This document shows, one piece after another, positions 18,213 to 25,454 of a DNA stretch of 64,000 bases. This DNA comes from Nostoc paludosum FACHB-159. GTDB taxonomy: Bacteria; Cyanobacteriota; Cyanobacteriia; Cyanobacteriales; Nostocaceae. Position 1 is the first letter of the stretch. Every line of letters starts with the position of its first letter. The stretch spans positions 284,811 to 348,810 of the forward strand of contig NZ_JACJTU010000003.1 of assembly GCF_014698835.1 (NCBI RefSeq), given 5' to 3'. The notes under the pieces were generated by a model. It was not told the origin of the DNA. It saw nothing but the letters and a program-made list of their open reading frames with translations, and ran no database searches. Position numbers and translations under genes: made by a program.

Positions 18213-18458
18213 TTACTCACCATCGTAGGCAGTCGCACAGCTAGTGCCAGATGCTTCTGCACCATCGTAGGCAGTCGCACAGCTAGTGCCAGATGCTTCT
18301 GCACCATCGTAGGCAGTAGCAGAGCTAGTGGCAGATGCTCCCACACCAGCCTCACCGAGAGCTTCCTCAGAGAGTTCAGCTAAGAAGCTGGGCAGTTGAC
18401 CAGTGGTGATGCGGATCACGGGTTTGCCTTGTTGGGGCAGAATGTTCTTCTTTTCCAT
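18213..18458 (-). CDS. patE: Cyanobactin precursor peptide PatE, three six-residue cores
   Basis: An 81-residue precursor starting MEKKNILPQQGKPVIR behind the site GAGGAT (eight bases before ATG); longer in-frame starts do not match the family. The leader (1-37) contains the heterocyclase recognition helix LAELSEEALG (26-35). N-terminal protease site GVGAS (38-42) precedes core 1, ATSSAT (43-48), then AYDG. Two further cassettes AEAS-GTSCAT-AYDG follow (cores 57-62 and 71-76), ending AYDGE. The last two 42-base cassettes are identical in DNA (18219-18260 and 18261-18302); the first (18303-18344) has diverged. In known cyanobactins PatA cuts before the core and PatG cuts and cyclises at AYDG. 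Cys and Ser/Thr in the core become thiazol(in)e and oxazol(in)e. Cores ending in Thr imply a methyloxazoline next to AYDG. Confidence 0.97.
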   Translation of the reverse strand: MEKKNILPQQGKPVIRITTGQLPSFLAELSEEALGEAGVGASATSSATAYDGAEASGTSCATAYDGAEASGTSCATAYDGE

Positions 18459-18490
18459 GAGTAATATCCTCATTTTGTTCTTTGATTTGC

Positions 18491-18575
18491 TGACCCGTTG
18501 AGGTGGGTCAATCCTCTTCTTCGTTGGAAAGAAGCCTATTAGGGCGACATTTGGCATGTAGCGGAGCCTGTCGCC
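18491..18575 (-). promoter_or_regulatory. Three consecutive hairpins in the patD-patE spacer
   Basis: The 135-base spacer contains three short inverted repeats: TGACCC/GGGTCA (18491-18510), CTTCTT/AAGAAG (18516-18534) and GGCGACA/TGTCGCC (18543-18575). They lie just upstream of the precursor gene, where differential expression of precursor over enzymes would be useful, and could be RNA processing, stability or attenuation structures. The third resembles a dispersed cyanobacterial repeat, so function is only an inference. Confidence 0.4.
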
Positions 18576-18593
18576 TACAAACTTTTAAAAGAT

Positions 18594-20927
18594 TTAAAAC
18601 GGTATATTTGTGGGGTTCATCTGTGTTTCACGCAGAGGCTCTTTTAACCACCCCAACTTCACAGGGACATCATAGAGCCGCCCTGGCCCCAACCGCGACC
18701 AAAAGGTTCGCATTCCCGGTACAATTACTTTGACCACGTTTAAGCCGATGTCCGGTCGCGTCTGGTCTAGCACCAGGGTTTCTAGCCCTACTGTTTGGGC
18801 AATCTCCACACACTTCATCACATCTGTGTAGATGTCATCACTCCAAAAGTTCGGGTAATCGCTGGCAGTCTTTAGCGGCTGCAATGCATCTGGAATTAAA
18901 CAAGGATGACTTTCTCTAGTCACTCCTAAGAGCCAGTCTTTCGATTCACCTTTGAGCTGCTCGTCGGGTATTTTGTCTAGTTGTAACCCAATTTGGCTTA
19001 ACTCAGTGAGGGTACGAACAATGGCAATCTTCGGGTCGAGGTGTGCCCCAAAACCAACACCTATCCGCTCTGAACTTCCTACTGTGCGATAGGATATGCC
19101 TGCAAACGCTGGAATTCCGAGGTCAGCAGTCAAATCCAGAACCCATAATTCCCGGTTCTGTTCTCGGTAGAACTGCTGTAACTGGACAAAGTATGGCTCG
19201 TCAAAGCTGGCCAAGTCCACCCCTGGGCGGCTGAGGCGGTTGTACCACCACAGAGCTACACAATCTCGCTCCACCAGTTCCATAAACCCTTGCAAAATTG
19301 CCTCTTCCAGGGTGTTGCCTGCTGCATTACCGTTGGAATCCGCCTTACAAAAGCGCTCAGCTTCCGGCATCGGGTAGTTGTAGTAGCAAAAGCCAGTAGG
19401 TACGTATTTGTGCTTTTGCTCAGTCAACGACCACACTGGTGTCCAGTCGATCGCTTTACTGGCGTCAAATCGATGGGGAATCCAGCGATAAGCTGCCGCT
19501 GAACCCTGAGCGTTTAAGGCTTCCCGATTGGCATACTGATCATCGCTAAAGTACAAACACTGCTCTGGATGAATTGCCAAGTCCCCTAGCTCTGCCAAGG
19601 TTGCCCGTTTGCGGGGTTCGTCCCCCTGAAAGATGCCCGAATAGCGTTCCACCGCCTCGCCGAAACCACTAGCTTTGGATTGGCTATCGGTCTTACCTTT
19701 GCCAGAACTCTTGTAGTTCAATGTATTACGTAGTCCCCGTAGGGTGGTGGCACTGCCGAAGCTATGCACCGCCCGGTAGGTATGTACCAAGGGATTATTC
19801 GGGTCAGAAACCCGCACCAGTTCAGTTACCACTCCTGTAACAGGGCTAATCAAGTGCTGGTATTTCTGCAAGGTCTGTTCTGGGCTGGTGGTACGGTAAC
19901 CACCATCATGGGTGAACTGCTTGGGGCGCGATTCTAGCTTCAGCGGTTCAAACCCTTGGCGCTGCATAATTTCTTGGTCACCACAGGCCGGACATTGCGG
20001 CCGCTTAGTCAATATATGACTTTTCAAGTCCAGGATCGTCTGGTTGAAGGTGATGACCTTGCCGTCGAGGGTGGGGAAAAGCGCCGTTCCTGGTGCAGTG
20101 GCATTAACGTGTTGCTTAACAATCCACTTGGCAATCTCGGTGGCGGCGAACTGTAGCCCAGTTTGCAGGGTAGAGGGCAACGTTGCCCGTGCCGTGGGCA
20201 AGCAGCTCTCTACACGCCCTTTCTGACCATTGCGTTCTTGCTGGAGTTGTTTTTGCTGTAAGACTGACGCCTCTACTTCGCGGTTGCCCCGCAGCCGATG
20301 AGCAAGACAGCTCCAACACCCCGTTTTTCCAGGAACAAACACTGGCCCCAACCACAGGACACTGCCCACCGGCTTGACAAGCACCCAAGTCTGTTGGCGC
20401 TCTAGAGCCTGCTTGTTGATGGCGGCTAGTCCCGACTGCAAATAGTCATCGGTCAAGACGATGTTGAGCGCTGCTCTTGAACCTGCGTCTGCGGAGTTTT
20501 GCACGGGAATGCCCATGTCCCGCAGGGCAGTTGCCAGAGCAGCGACAGTTACTTCACTGATGTTGTCGCCCACCGTTGTCAGCGTCACGGGTTGCTTTAG
20601 CCCTTGCGCTGCAACAGGGGGTGCAATTCCTAACTCAGTCCAAAATGCCGCCACTTCCGGGGATAAATCCGGGGTAGCCTCGGTGAGGTAGCCCTTCTCT
20701 GCAAGGCGATTGAGTACATAGTCAATGTATTCCGCCGGGACTTGACCATCAAGCTTTTGTATAATCTGCTCGATGGTGTGTTGCCCATCTAAGAGGGGTA
20801 CTATTTGACAGTAGAGTTCCCCAGTTAGGGCATGGTTACCCTGTTCGCCAAGGAGATACACTTGCTTTGGCTCAATCACTTCGATATGAAAGTGGGGCTT
20901 AATTTGGAGGAGTGTGGTGGATTGCAT
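18594..20927 (-). CDS. patD: Cyanobactin heterocyclase PatD (E1-like/YcaO cyclodehydratase)
   Basis: A 777-residue fused cyclodehydratase that uses ATP to convert Cys, and in PatD-like members also Ser/Thr, of the precursor core into azolines in the cytoplasm. Residues of about 1-85 form the leader-binding RRE domain (HFHIEVIEPKQVYLLGEQGN). Residues of about 110-320 are the E1-like domain with the four zinc cysteines C204/C207 (CWSC) and C312/C315 (CPAC). From about 340 the YcaO domain carries its ATP-binding blocks SKASGFGEAVERYSG, GNAAGNTLEEAILQGFMELV-ERD and the Arg-containing VLDQTRPDIG. Like relatives it ends in a Pro-containing tail (NPTNIPF). Since the cores contain mostly Thr and Ser, this enzyme must act on hydroxyl residues for the predicted products to form. 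Confidence 0.96.
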   Translation of the reverse strand: MQSTTLLQIKPHFHIEVIEPKQVYLLGEQGNHALTGELYCQIVPLLDGQHTIEQIIQKLDGQVPAEYIDYVLNRLAEKGYLTEATPDLSPEVAAFWTELGIAPPVAAQGLKQPVTLTTVGDNISEVTVAALATALRDMGIPVQNSADAGSRAALNIVLTDDYLQSGLAAINKQALERQQTWVLVKPVGSVLWLGPVFVPGKTGCWSCLAHRLRGNREVEASVLQQKQLQQERNGQKGRVESCLPTARATLPSTLQTGLQFAATEIAKWIVKQHVNATAPGTALFPTLDGKVITFNQTILDLKSHILTKRPQCPACGDQEIMQRQGFEPLKLESRPKQFTHDGGYRTTSPEQTLQKYQHLISPVTGVVTELVRVSDPNNPLVHTYRAVHSFGSATTLRGLRNTLNYKSSGKGKTDSQSKASGFGEAVERYSGIFQGDEPRKRATLAELGDLAIHPEQCLYFSDDQYANREALNAQGSAAAYRWIPHRFDASKAIDWTPVWSLTEQKHKYVPTGFCYYNYPMPEAERFCKADSNGNAAGNTLEEAILQGFMELVERDCVALWWYNRLSRPGVDLASFDEPYFVQLQQFYREQNRELWVLDLTADLGIPAFAGISYRTVGSSERIGVGFGAHLDPKIAIVRTLTELSQIGLQLDKIPDEQLKGESKDWLLGVTRESHPCLIPDALQPLKTASDYPNFWSDDIYTDVMKCVEIAQTVGLETLVLDQTRPDIGLNVVKVIVPGMRTFWSRLGPGRLYDVPVKLGWLKEPLRETQMNPTNIPF

Positions 20928-21240
20928 AGAGCAAACATTGGGTCATTAAAGTGGACGATAATCAAGATAGGTTAGGGATTAGGGCATGTTTTTAAACTAC
21001 TCGTTTAGCCTCCTAATTTTTTAGATCCCTAAATCCCCGTTCAAAGGTGGGACTTTAAGAGAGAGATTCTGAGCAAGCCTTTTTAAGGCTACGGTGCATA
21101 CAGAATTCTCAAGTAGTTGATGAATCCGGGTTTTACCCCACCCTAACCCTCCCCTTATAAAGGGGAGGGAACATGATTTCTAGTTTCCCCCCTTTATAAG
21201 GGGGGATTAAGGGGGGTAATTCGACTTGTGTATATACCCC
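20928..21240. repeat. patC-patD spacer with two GC-rich palindromes
   Basis: A 313-base gap without a gene. At 21147-21169 a perfect hairpin (CCCTCCCCTT-ATA-AAGGGGAGGG, 10-base stem) occurs, and at about 21183-21220 a second C/G-run palindrome. Both belong to repeat types dispersed in this window (compare 11636 and 26640). Either could interrupt or attenuate transcription from patABC into patDEFG. No promoter was recognised. Confidence 0.6.
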
Positions 21241-21966
21241 CTAAGCCCAGATGCGGCCTCGTCGGAAGGGCTTGCCCTCCTCCGGTGCTTTGGCATGTTG
21301 TCTGGCGTATTCCCACCAGTAAGAATAATCTTGTAACCCAGTTTGGGAAGTGGGCACGTAAGACTTTTTCTTTTTCGGTTCGGGGGTGGGTGACACTTCC
21401 GGAGGTGTTATTTCTGTTTTCTCCTTAGCCATAGTTTCCTTTGGTGTTTGGGGTGTTTGGAGGGTTTGCGGTTGCTGGGTAGCGACAACTGCCTCTAACT
21501 TGAGATAGTCGATGCGGTGTGCGCCATCTCCCGACTCACCAGCAGTGGTTAAGGTCAGGGTATGTTGTCCAGCACTCAAGGCTGGCAAGGGAATCTGAGC
21601 TTGGGTTGCCTTGCCTGACCCGACACCGACAATTTCGGTCACTGGCTCACCGTTAACCCAGAGGGTGTCAACTTGAGAGCCAAAAAAGTTGTAAAAGAGC
21701 GTAAGTTCGCCGACACTGTAGTTTTGGGTAAGGGTGAACTGGATATTCAGTTTTTCGGTGGAAAACAGCTGCTTTGCTTTGCTGCGTGGTTTCTTCTTGC
21801 GACCTGGAACCACGAGTAACGATGGCATCTGCGGCTGGTTAATTGGGTCTGAATCTGACCCAACTACGTAGGTAAATTCCCCTTGCCAGCCACCTTCCTG
21901 GGAAAACTCCTGACCTCCTTTACCGGGTTGACCAATTTGCCATAAGGTTTGAGTTTGTTGAGGCAT
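21241..21966 (-). CDS. patC: PatC-type cyanobactin protein fused to an N-terminal beta-rich domain
   Basis: The last 63 residues (179-241, MAKEKTEITP ... YVPTSQTGLQDYSYWWEYAR ... KPFRRGRIWA) look like the short PatC family protein of cyanobactin clusters, which is conserved but not known to be essential. Here they end a 241-residue frame. Residues 1-160 form an extra domain: LWQIGQPGKGGQEFS, GEFTYVVGSDSDPINQPQMP, VDTLWVNGEPV, LPALSAGQHTLTLTTAG and HRIDYLKLEAV. By eye this resembles the carbohydrate-binding-like beta-sandwich at the C-terminus of PL4-type lyases (inference). An internal ATG at codon 179 (21432) has its own site AAAGGA, so a separate 63-residue PatC may also be made. patB lies 26 bases upstream. 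Confidence 0.8.
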   Translation of the reverse strand: MPQQTQTLWQIGQPGKGGQEFSQEGGWQGEFTYVVGSDSDPINQPQMPSLLVVPGRKKKPRSKAKQLFSTEKLNIQFTLTQNYSVGELTLFYNFFGSQVDTLWVNGEPVTEIVGVGSGKATQAQIPLPALSAGQHTLTLTTAGESGDGAHRIDYLKLEAVVATQQPQTLQTPQTPKETMAKEKTEITPPEVSPTPEPKKKKSYVPTSQTGLQDYSYWWEYARQHAKAPEEGKPFRRGRIWA

Positions 21967-21992
21967 GGTGATTAGCGGCTATTAGTCGCTCG

Positions 21993-22241
21993 TTAATAGA
22001 ATCCTCCCATGCTGCCAAAGCCGCCCCAACCCTGACTCATACCCTGGCTAGCACTAGAGTGCATCACTTGGTTGAAACTACGGTTGGCAAAGGCTGGAGG
22101 ATCGTTATAGTTGGCACCATGCAACAGATCCATCCGAATATGTACCAAATCATCAGGACTACCATTTTCCAGATCCACGCACAGCGCAGGCTGGATAACA
22201 TCGGGACGTTTGACAGGGGGAGACAATATAGGAAGTCGCAT
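21993..22241 (-). CDS. patB: Cyanobactin biosynthesis protein PatB (PatB/AcyB/McaB family)
   Basis: An 82-residue protein with the conserved PatB-family sequence MRLPILSPPVKRPDVIQP, CVDLENGSPDDLVHIRMDLL and NYNDPPAFANRSFNQVM. The C-terminal tail is Gly/Ser rich (SQGWGGFGSMGGFY). A good ribosome binding site, CGGAGA, precedes the ATG. PatB is found in most cyanobactin clusters, but its biochemical role is unknown and it has been reported as dispensable in heterologous production. It lies 92 bases after patA and 26 before the patC-type gene. Confidence 0.9.
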   Translation of the reverse strand: MRLPILSPPVKRPDVIQPALCVDLENGSPDDLVHIRMDLLHGANYNDPPAFANRSFNQVMHSSASQGMSQGWGGFGSMGGFY

Positions 22242-22290
22242 GATTTAAAATTCTCCGTATGGTAAGGTGAACAAATTTAGATTTCTTGGC

Positions 22291-22314
22291 AAGAGTGTAT
22301 GTTGTTACACTCTT
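22291..22314 (-). terminator. patA-patB intercistronic hairpin
   Basis: A perfect 9-base stem AAGAGTGTA/TACACTCTT with a 6-base loop lies in the 92-base gap after patA. No T-run follows in the transcribed direction, so it is more likely an RNA-processing or attenuation structure than a strong terminator. Confidence 0.45.
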
Positions 22315-22333
22315 ATCAAAATTGTATTCCCCT

Positions 22334-24328
22334 TTAATACGGTGAAGACCAGGAACGAACTTCGCCCAAGGTAACAGGAATCAAGTCACTGACATCAATG
22401 GTGAAGCGGAATATCTTCTTGGCACGGCGGTTATTTTCAGGGTCGAAGAACTTCAGTTTCACATCCCAACAGTCGCTATCCATACGGCAGAAAGGACTTT
22501 TCTCAACGGTAACGCTGTCAAGTTCCATACCAACAGCAACCGCTTGGCTGAAGGTTTGGGCGGCTTGGAAGGCGTTGGTGACTGCAAAGTTAAGGGCGCG
22601 GTCTTGGGATGTGGTTCCCAAGTTGCGGAGGTCGTAGTAAATGCGGTTGAGGAAACCATCTAAGGTCTTGCGGATTGTTTCTTCGTCAGCAGTCCCGGCT
22701 TCTGCTTGCACTGCTGCCATCGCTGCACTCACCAAGTTGTTAACTTTCCATCCGTAGATACCGCGGGTGCTTTGGGGTTCAAGCACTGGGATAACTTGAC
22801 CGGAGTAAAGCTTGACCGTGCGCTTGGTTAATATACCCGGTATGCTGACGCGCTCAACATATTCGGCATTGCTTTCGGGTTGGATTTGACCGGATAGCAG
22901 TTCGTGGAGGGCACGGTAAGACTCGGCGGCGAAGGGGCCGGTGGGGTCGATCGCATATACTGGAGTTAATTCTATATTAAGTGTCCAAATTAGCGATCGC
23001 GCTTCCGAAATATTGTTGTCCAGGTAGTCCACCATTTGCCGAGCATCGTAGGGGTTAGCCGGTACCATCACCCCTCCGCCGATATCAAATGGTGGCATCA
23101 ATTGTTTAAATGAGTCCCGACGGGCTTCAGTTCCAAAGTCATAGCCCAGGGTTCCTAGTGAATATACCAGAGGGCCGAGATCTGGGAGTTCGCTGGGTGC
23201 TTGGCTGGCGGTGACGGAGTTAGCAGTTAAGTTAGGCATCATCGGTTGTTGAGTTACAGGTGTAGGAAATGATTGAATATAGTTTTGGAAATTGGGGGTG
23301 TTGCTAGGGACACTCTGTGCCCCTTCGACATTGGCTGCCGCACCAACCAAGCTAGGAGCAGATTGTCCTTGGTGAGCGGCGAGCGCTTCACTGGCGTTAG
23401 TTAAGCTGCTACCACAACCGCACCCTGCGGCTTCTACTTCTGATGCACTGACTGATGTGGATGTCTGAGTCATCTTTCCTCCTTTTAATAACGTTATGGC
23501 TCCAGAGACATTCAGTTTTCCTGCCAGACACCGCTTGGCATCTTCTGGCATATCTGCGTCGCAGGGTAAAGCACTCTGCAACAACACTTGACGAATTTTA
23601 TGGGGGTCGGGGGTTTCTCCCTGTTCCAGTTGAAGACTCAGCAGCAGTGCTGCTACACCTGAGACAATGGGAGCAGCAAAGCTGGTACCACTAACGCGGT
23701 GGACGCCACCACCGACTTTAGCTCCTAGTATGTTCTCTCCAGGGGCAAGGATACCTTGGCTTTGGTACGCTTCGCCCCAGTTGCTGAAATCCAGGGGTTT
23801 ACCATTTGCATCCATCGCCCCCACAGCCAGTACAGCAGGCATGGCAGCAGGTACGTGTAAGCAATCGCAACCATTGTTGCCTGCTGCGGCGACGAGCAAA
23901 ACATTGTTTTCTCGGCACAGACGAACGGCATTCTGTAGCCAACCATCGGATTCCCCATAGTCGGTTAGTTGACCGCCACTGAGGTTGATGATGTGAGCGC
24001 CGGCGTTAACTGCTTGCTCAATCCCCCTAGCCAAATCTAGCTGGGAAGTTCTGAGGCGATCGTCGGCGAAGACTGGTACAATTATTCCCTTGCATTGGGG
24101 AGCGATTCCCTGCACCGGACTGCCCGGTTGCCCAAAGATAATGCTCGCTACGTGGGTGCCGTGGGCGGACATATTGCCGTCGATTCTGGCATTGTCTTTA
24201 ACCAAGCTGGGCAGGGACTTAAGGTCAGCGCCTTGGAAGCAAGGATGAGCGCGGTCAACAGGCCCGTCCAAAACCGCTACACAAATACTATTATTGCCCT
24301 GGGAAATTGTACTTAATGTCTCTAGCAT
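22334..24328 (-). CDS. patA: Cyanobactin N-terminal protease PatA
   Basis: A 664-residue subtilisin-like protease that cleaves the modified precursor before each core, at sites here read as GVGAS and AEAS. The triad is D21 (VLDGPVDR), H56 (SAHGTHVAS) and S216 (GTSFAAP), with oxyanion N151/N152 (AAAGNNG). There is no prodomain or signal peptide, consistent with cytoplasmic action. A variable linker of about 285-385, including CGCGSS, leads to the C-terminal domain of about 280 residues shared with PatG (YSLGTLGYDFGTEARRDSFKQLMPP), whose function is unknown. It is the first gene of the cluster. No Shine-Dalgarno is visible, and a TATAAT box 17 bases upstream suggests a very short leader. Confidence 0.96.
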   Translation of the reverse strand: MLETLSTISQGNNSICVAVLDGPVDRAHPCFQGADLKSLPSLVKDNARIDGNMSAHGTHVASIIFGQPGSPVQGIAPQCKGIIVPVFADDRLRTSQLDLARGIEQAVNAGAHIINLSGGQLTDYGESDGWLQNAVRLCRENNVLLVAAAGNNGCDCLHVPAAMPAVLAVGAMDANGKPLDFSNWGEAYQSQGILAPGENILGAKVGGGVHRVSGTSFAAPIVSGVAALLLSLQLEQGETPDPHKIRQVLLQSALPCDADMPEDAKRCLAGKLNVSGAITLLKGGKMTQTSTSVSASEVEAAGCGCGSSLTNASEALAAHQGQSAPSLVGAAANVEGAQSVPSNTPNFQNYIQSFPTPVTQQPMMPNLTANSVTASQAPSELPDLGPLVYSLGTLGYDFGTEARRDSFKQLMPPFDIGGGVMVPANPYDARQMVDYLDNNISEARSLIWTLNIELTPVYAIDPTGPFAAESYRALHELLSGQIQPESNAEYVERVSIPGILTKRTVKLYSGQVIPVLEPQSTRGIYGWKVNNLVSAAMAAVQAEAGTADEETIRKTLDGFLNRIYYDLRNLGTTSQDRALNFAVTNAFQAAQTFSQAVAVGMELDSVTVEKSPFCRMDSDCWDVKLKFFDPENNRRAKKIFRFTIDVSDLIPVTLGEVRSWSSPY

Positions 24329-24345
24329 TTAACTATAGCTAGTTG

Positions 24346-24351
24346 ATTATA
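24346..24351 (-). promoter_or_regulatory. Candidate -10 box for the cyanobactin cluster
   Basis: On the minus strand TATAAT occurs 17 bases upstream of the patA ATG, which would give a leader of about 11 nucleotides and fits the lack of a ribosome binding site. No convincing -35 hexamer is seen at 17 bases spacing, so this is only a candidate. Confidence 0.3.
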
Positions 24352-24679
24352 TTGTTTGGTTAGTTTGTGTATAAAACTTAGGTAAACTAATAATCTTTCT
24401 CCTAAGTTTTGTTAAAAGAATAGATTCATTTTTAGAGGTTTACCTAATTTTCTGCTGTAAATCTATGGAGTATGGTTTAAGCGCTAGGAAACTTTATTTT
24501 TCTGATTTTTTCCATCTCTATAGTATGTTTAAGTGTTTTTTACTCAAAGGAAATAAAACTTTCAGTTTTTACTTTGAAACAGCTTGCTTAATTAAAAACA
24601 TCTGCTCAACTTCAACTGAAGATGAATCATCTCAGCTTTGTCCAAAAAATGCAATACCAACAAAAAACTTAATAGTTCG

Positions 24680-24787
24680 CTTAACTGTCCATTTAAAACA
24701 GTTAAGTGGACAGTTAAGACAGTTAAGACAGTTAAGTGTATTTTTTAAGTGGACAGTTAAGACAGTTAAGACAGTTAAGACAGTTAA
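24680..24787. repeat. Tandem 9-mer repeats ACAGTTAAG with a 12-bp inverted repeat
   Basis: The unit ACAGTTAAG occurs about eight times in two blocks separated by TGTATTTTTTAAGTGG. A perfect 12-base inverted repeat, CTTAACTGTCCA (24680-24691) and TGGACAGTTAAG (24707-24718), makes a hairpin at the left border. The block lies about 350-460 bases upstream of patA and could be protein-binding iterons or a plain slippage repeat. Confidence 0.8.
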
Positions 24788-25080
24788 AATATTTCAAATA
24801 GTAAATAAAAAGAATTACTAAGTTTCAATTTCTTGATACTTTTTAAAAGCGTAGCGCGATCGCTCCAAGACTCAAGGAAGAAGCGAAAACCCAGATTCTG
24901 CAAGATTTTTTTGCATTCTTGAGTTTTGAGATCCGCACAGGTGAAATATTTGATTGACTTATTCTCTGAGAAATACTCAAAAATACGGTAAGTACAGCGA
25001 CTTTTAGTTGAATATAGCATAACAGGATAAGACATCTGTGCTAGCCTACAAAGGTTTAATTTTCCAAGGGTGTATTCCAT
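24784..25080 (-). CDS. Hypothetical protein, doubtful
   Basis: A 98-codon open frame starting MEYTLGKLNLCRLAQMSYPV. I recognise no family. It has several cysteines, a basic C-terminus and no signal peptide, and its 3' end runs into the border of the 9-mer repeats. There is no ribosome binding site before the ATG. It could be a small accessory protein or simply an open frame in AT-rich DNA. Confidence 0.3.
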   Translation of the reverse strand: MEYTLGKLNLCRLAQMSYPVMLYSTKSRCTYRIFEYFSENKSIKYFTCADLKTQECKKILQNLGFRFFLESWSDRATLLKSIKKLKLSNSFYLLFEIF

Positions 25081-25119
25081 TAAATTGAAAATTGTTCTAA
25101 GTTTTCAGCCACTAATCAC

Positions 25120-25147
25120 GTAGGGGCACAACATGTTGTGCCCCTAC
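25120..25147. repeat. Perfect 28-bp palindrome, dispersed type
   Basis: Left arm GTAGGGGCACAACA and right arm TGTTGTGCCCCTAC are exact complements. The same palindrome occurs at 26532-26759, split by a 193-bp insertion, and in degraded form at about 12586. It is a dispersed repeat and might also act as a bidirectional terminator-like hairpin. Confidence 0.85.
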
Positions 25148-25164
25148 CCGTGTACTGAAAAACG

Positions 25165-25267
25165 GGTGTTGCTAATTTCATGTATGAAAACGATTGTGCA
25201 TAATATCAAAATCCTGTAAAGACGTTGCAATGCAATGTCTCTATTCATACCGCAATTCAGCAACGCC
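25165..25267. mobile_element. 103-bp MITE, GGCGTTGCTGA family (copy C)
   Basis: The ends are GGTGTTGCTAATTTC... and, on the other strand, GGCGTTGCTGAATTG..., imperfect 24-base terminal inverted repeats both finishing TATGAA. It is flanked by exact 8-base direct repeats GAAAAACG (25157-25164 and 25268-25275), the target-site duplication. There is no coding capacity. Two relatives lie at 36401 and 62601. Confidence 0.85.
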
Positions 25268-25454
25268 GAAAAACGCCGAGAATGGGGTTTACAGAAAGGC
25301 GATCGCCTTTTTCATTTGCTTTAAAGTATAATTTTATACTGAAAATAGTAATCTGGATATTGGAGATAATTACAATATCGCAAAACTGACACAATTTTTA
25401 TCGTGGGGTGGACATCTTGTCCGCCCCAAGTTTTCACCATGCTATATCTGAATA

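Larger units (their letters stand above)
24352..25454. other. Long AT-rich spacer upstream of patA, rich in repeats
   Basis: About 1.1 kb with no convincing gene apart from a doubtful 98-codon frame (24784-25080, minus). It holds a 9-mer repeat cluster (24680-24787), a 28-base perfect palindrome (25120-25147), a 103-bp MITE with 8-bp target duplications (25165-25267) and a short remnant near 25411 of the 'TGGGGTGGACATCTTGTCC' type. The promoter region of the cyanobactin cluster should lie at its left end. Confidence 0.6.

Noticed and set aside
18219..18344. Three 42-bp direct repeats considered as a CRISPR array
   Set aside because: They are contiguous, without spacers, and encode the precursor cassettes in frame.
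24465..24821. A 118-codon plus-strand frame starting MEYGLSARKLY
   Set aside because: Its 3' third is only translated 9-mer repeat (QLRQLRQL, TVKTVKTVK), it has no family resemblance and no ribosome binding site.
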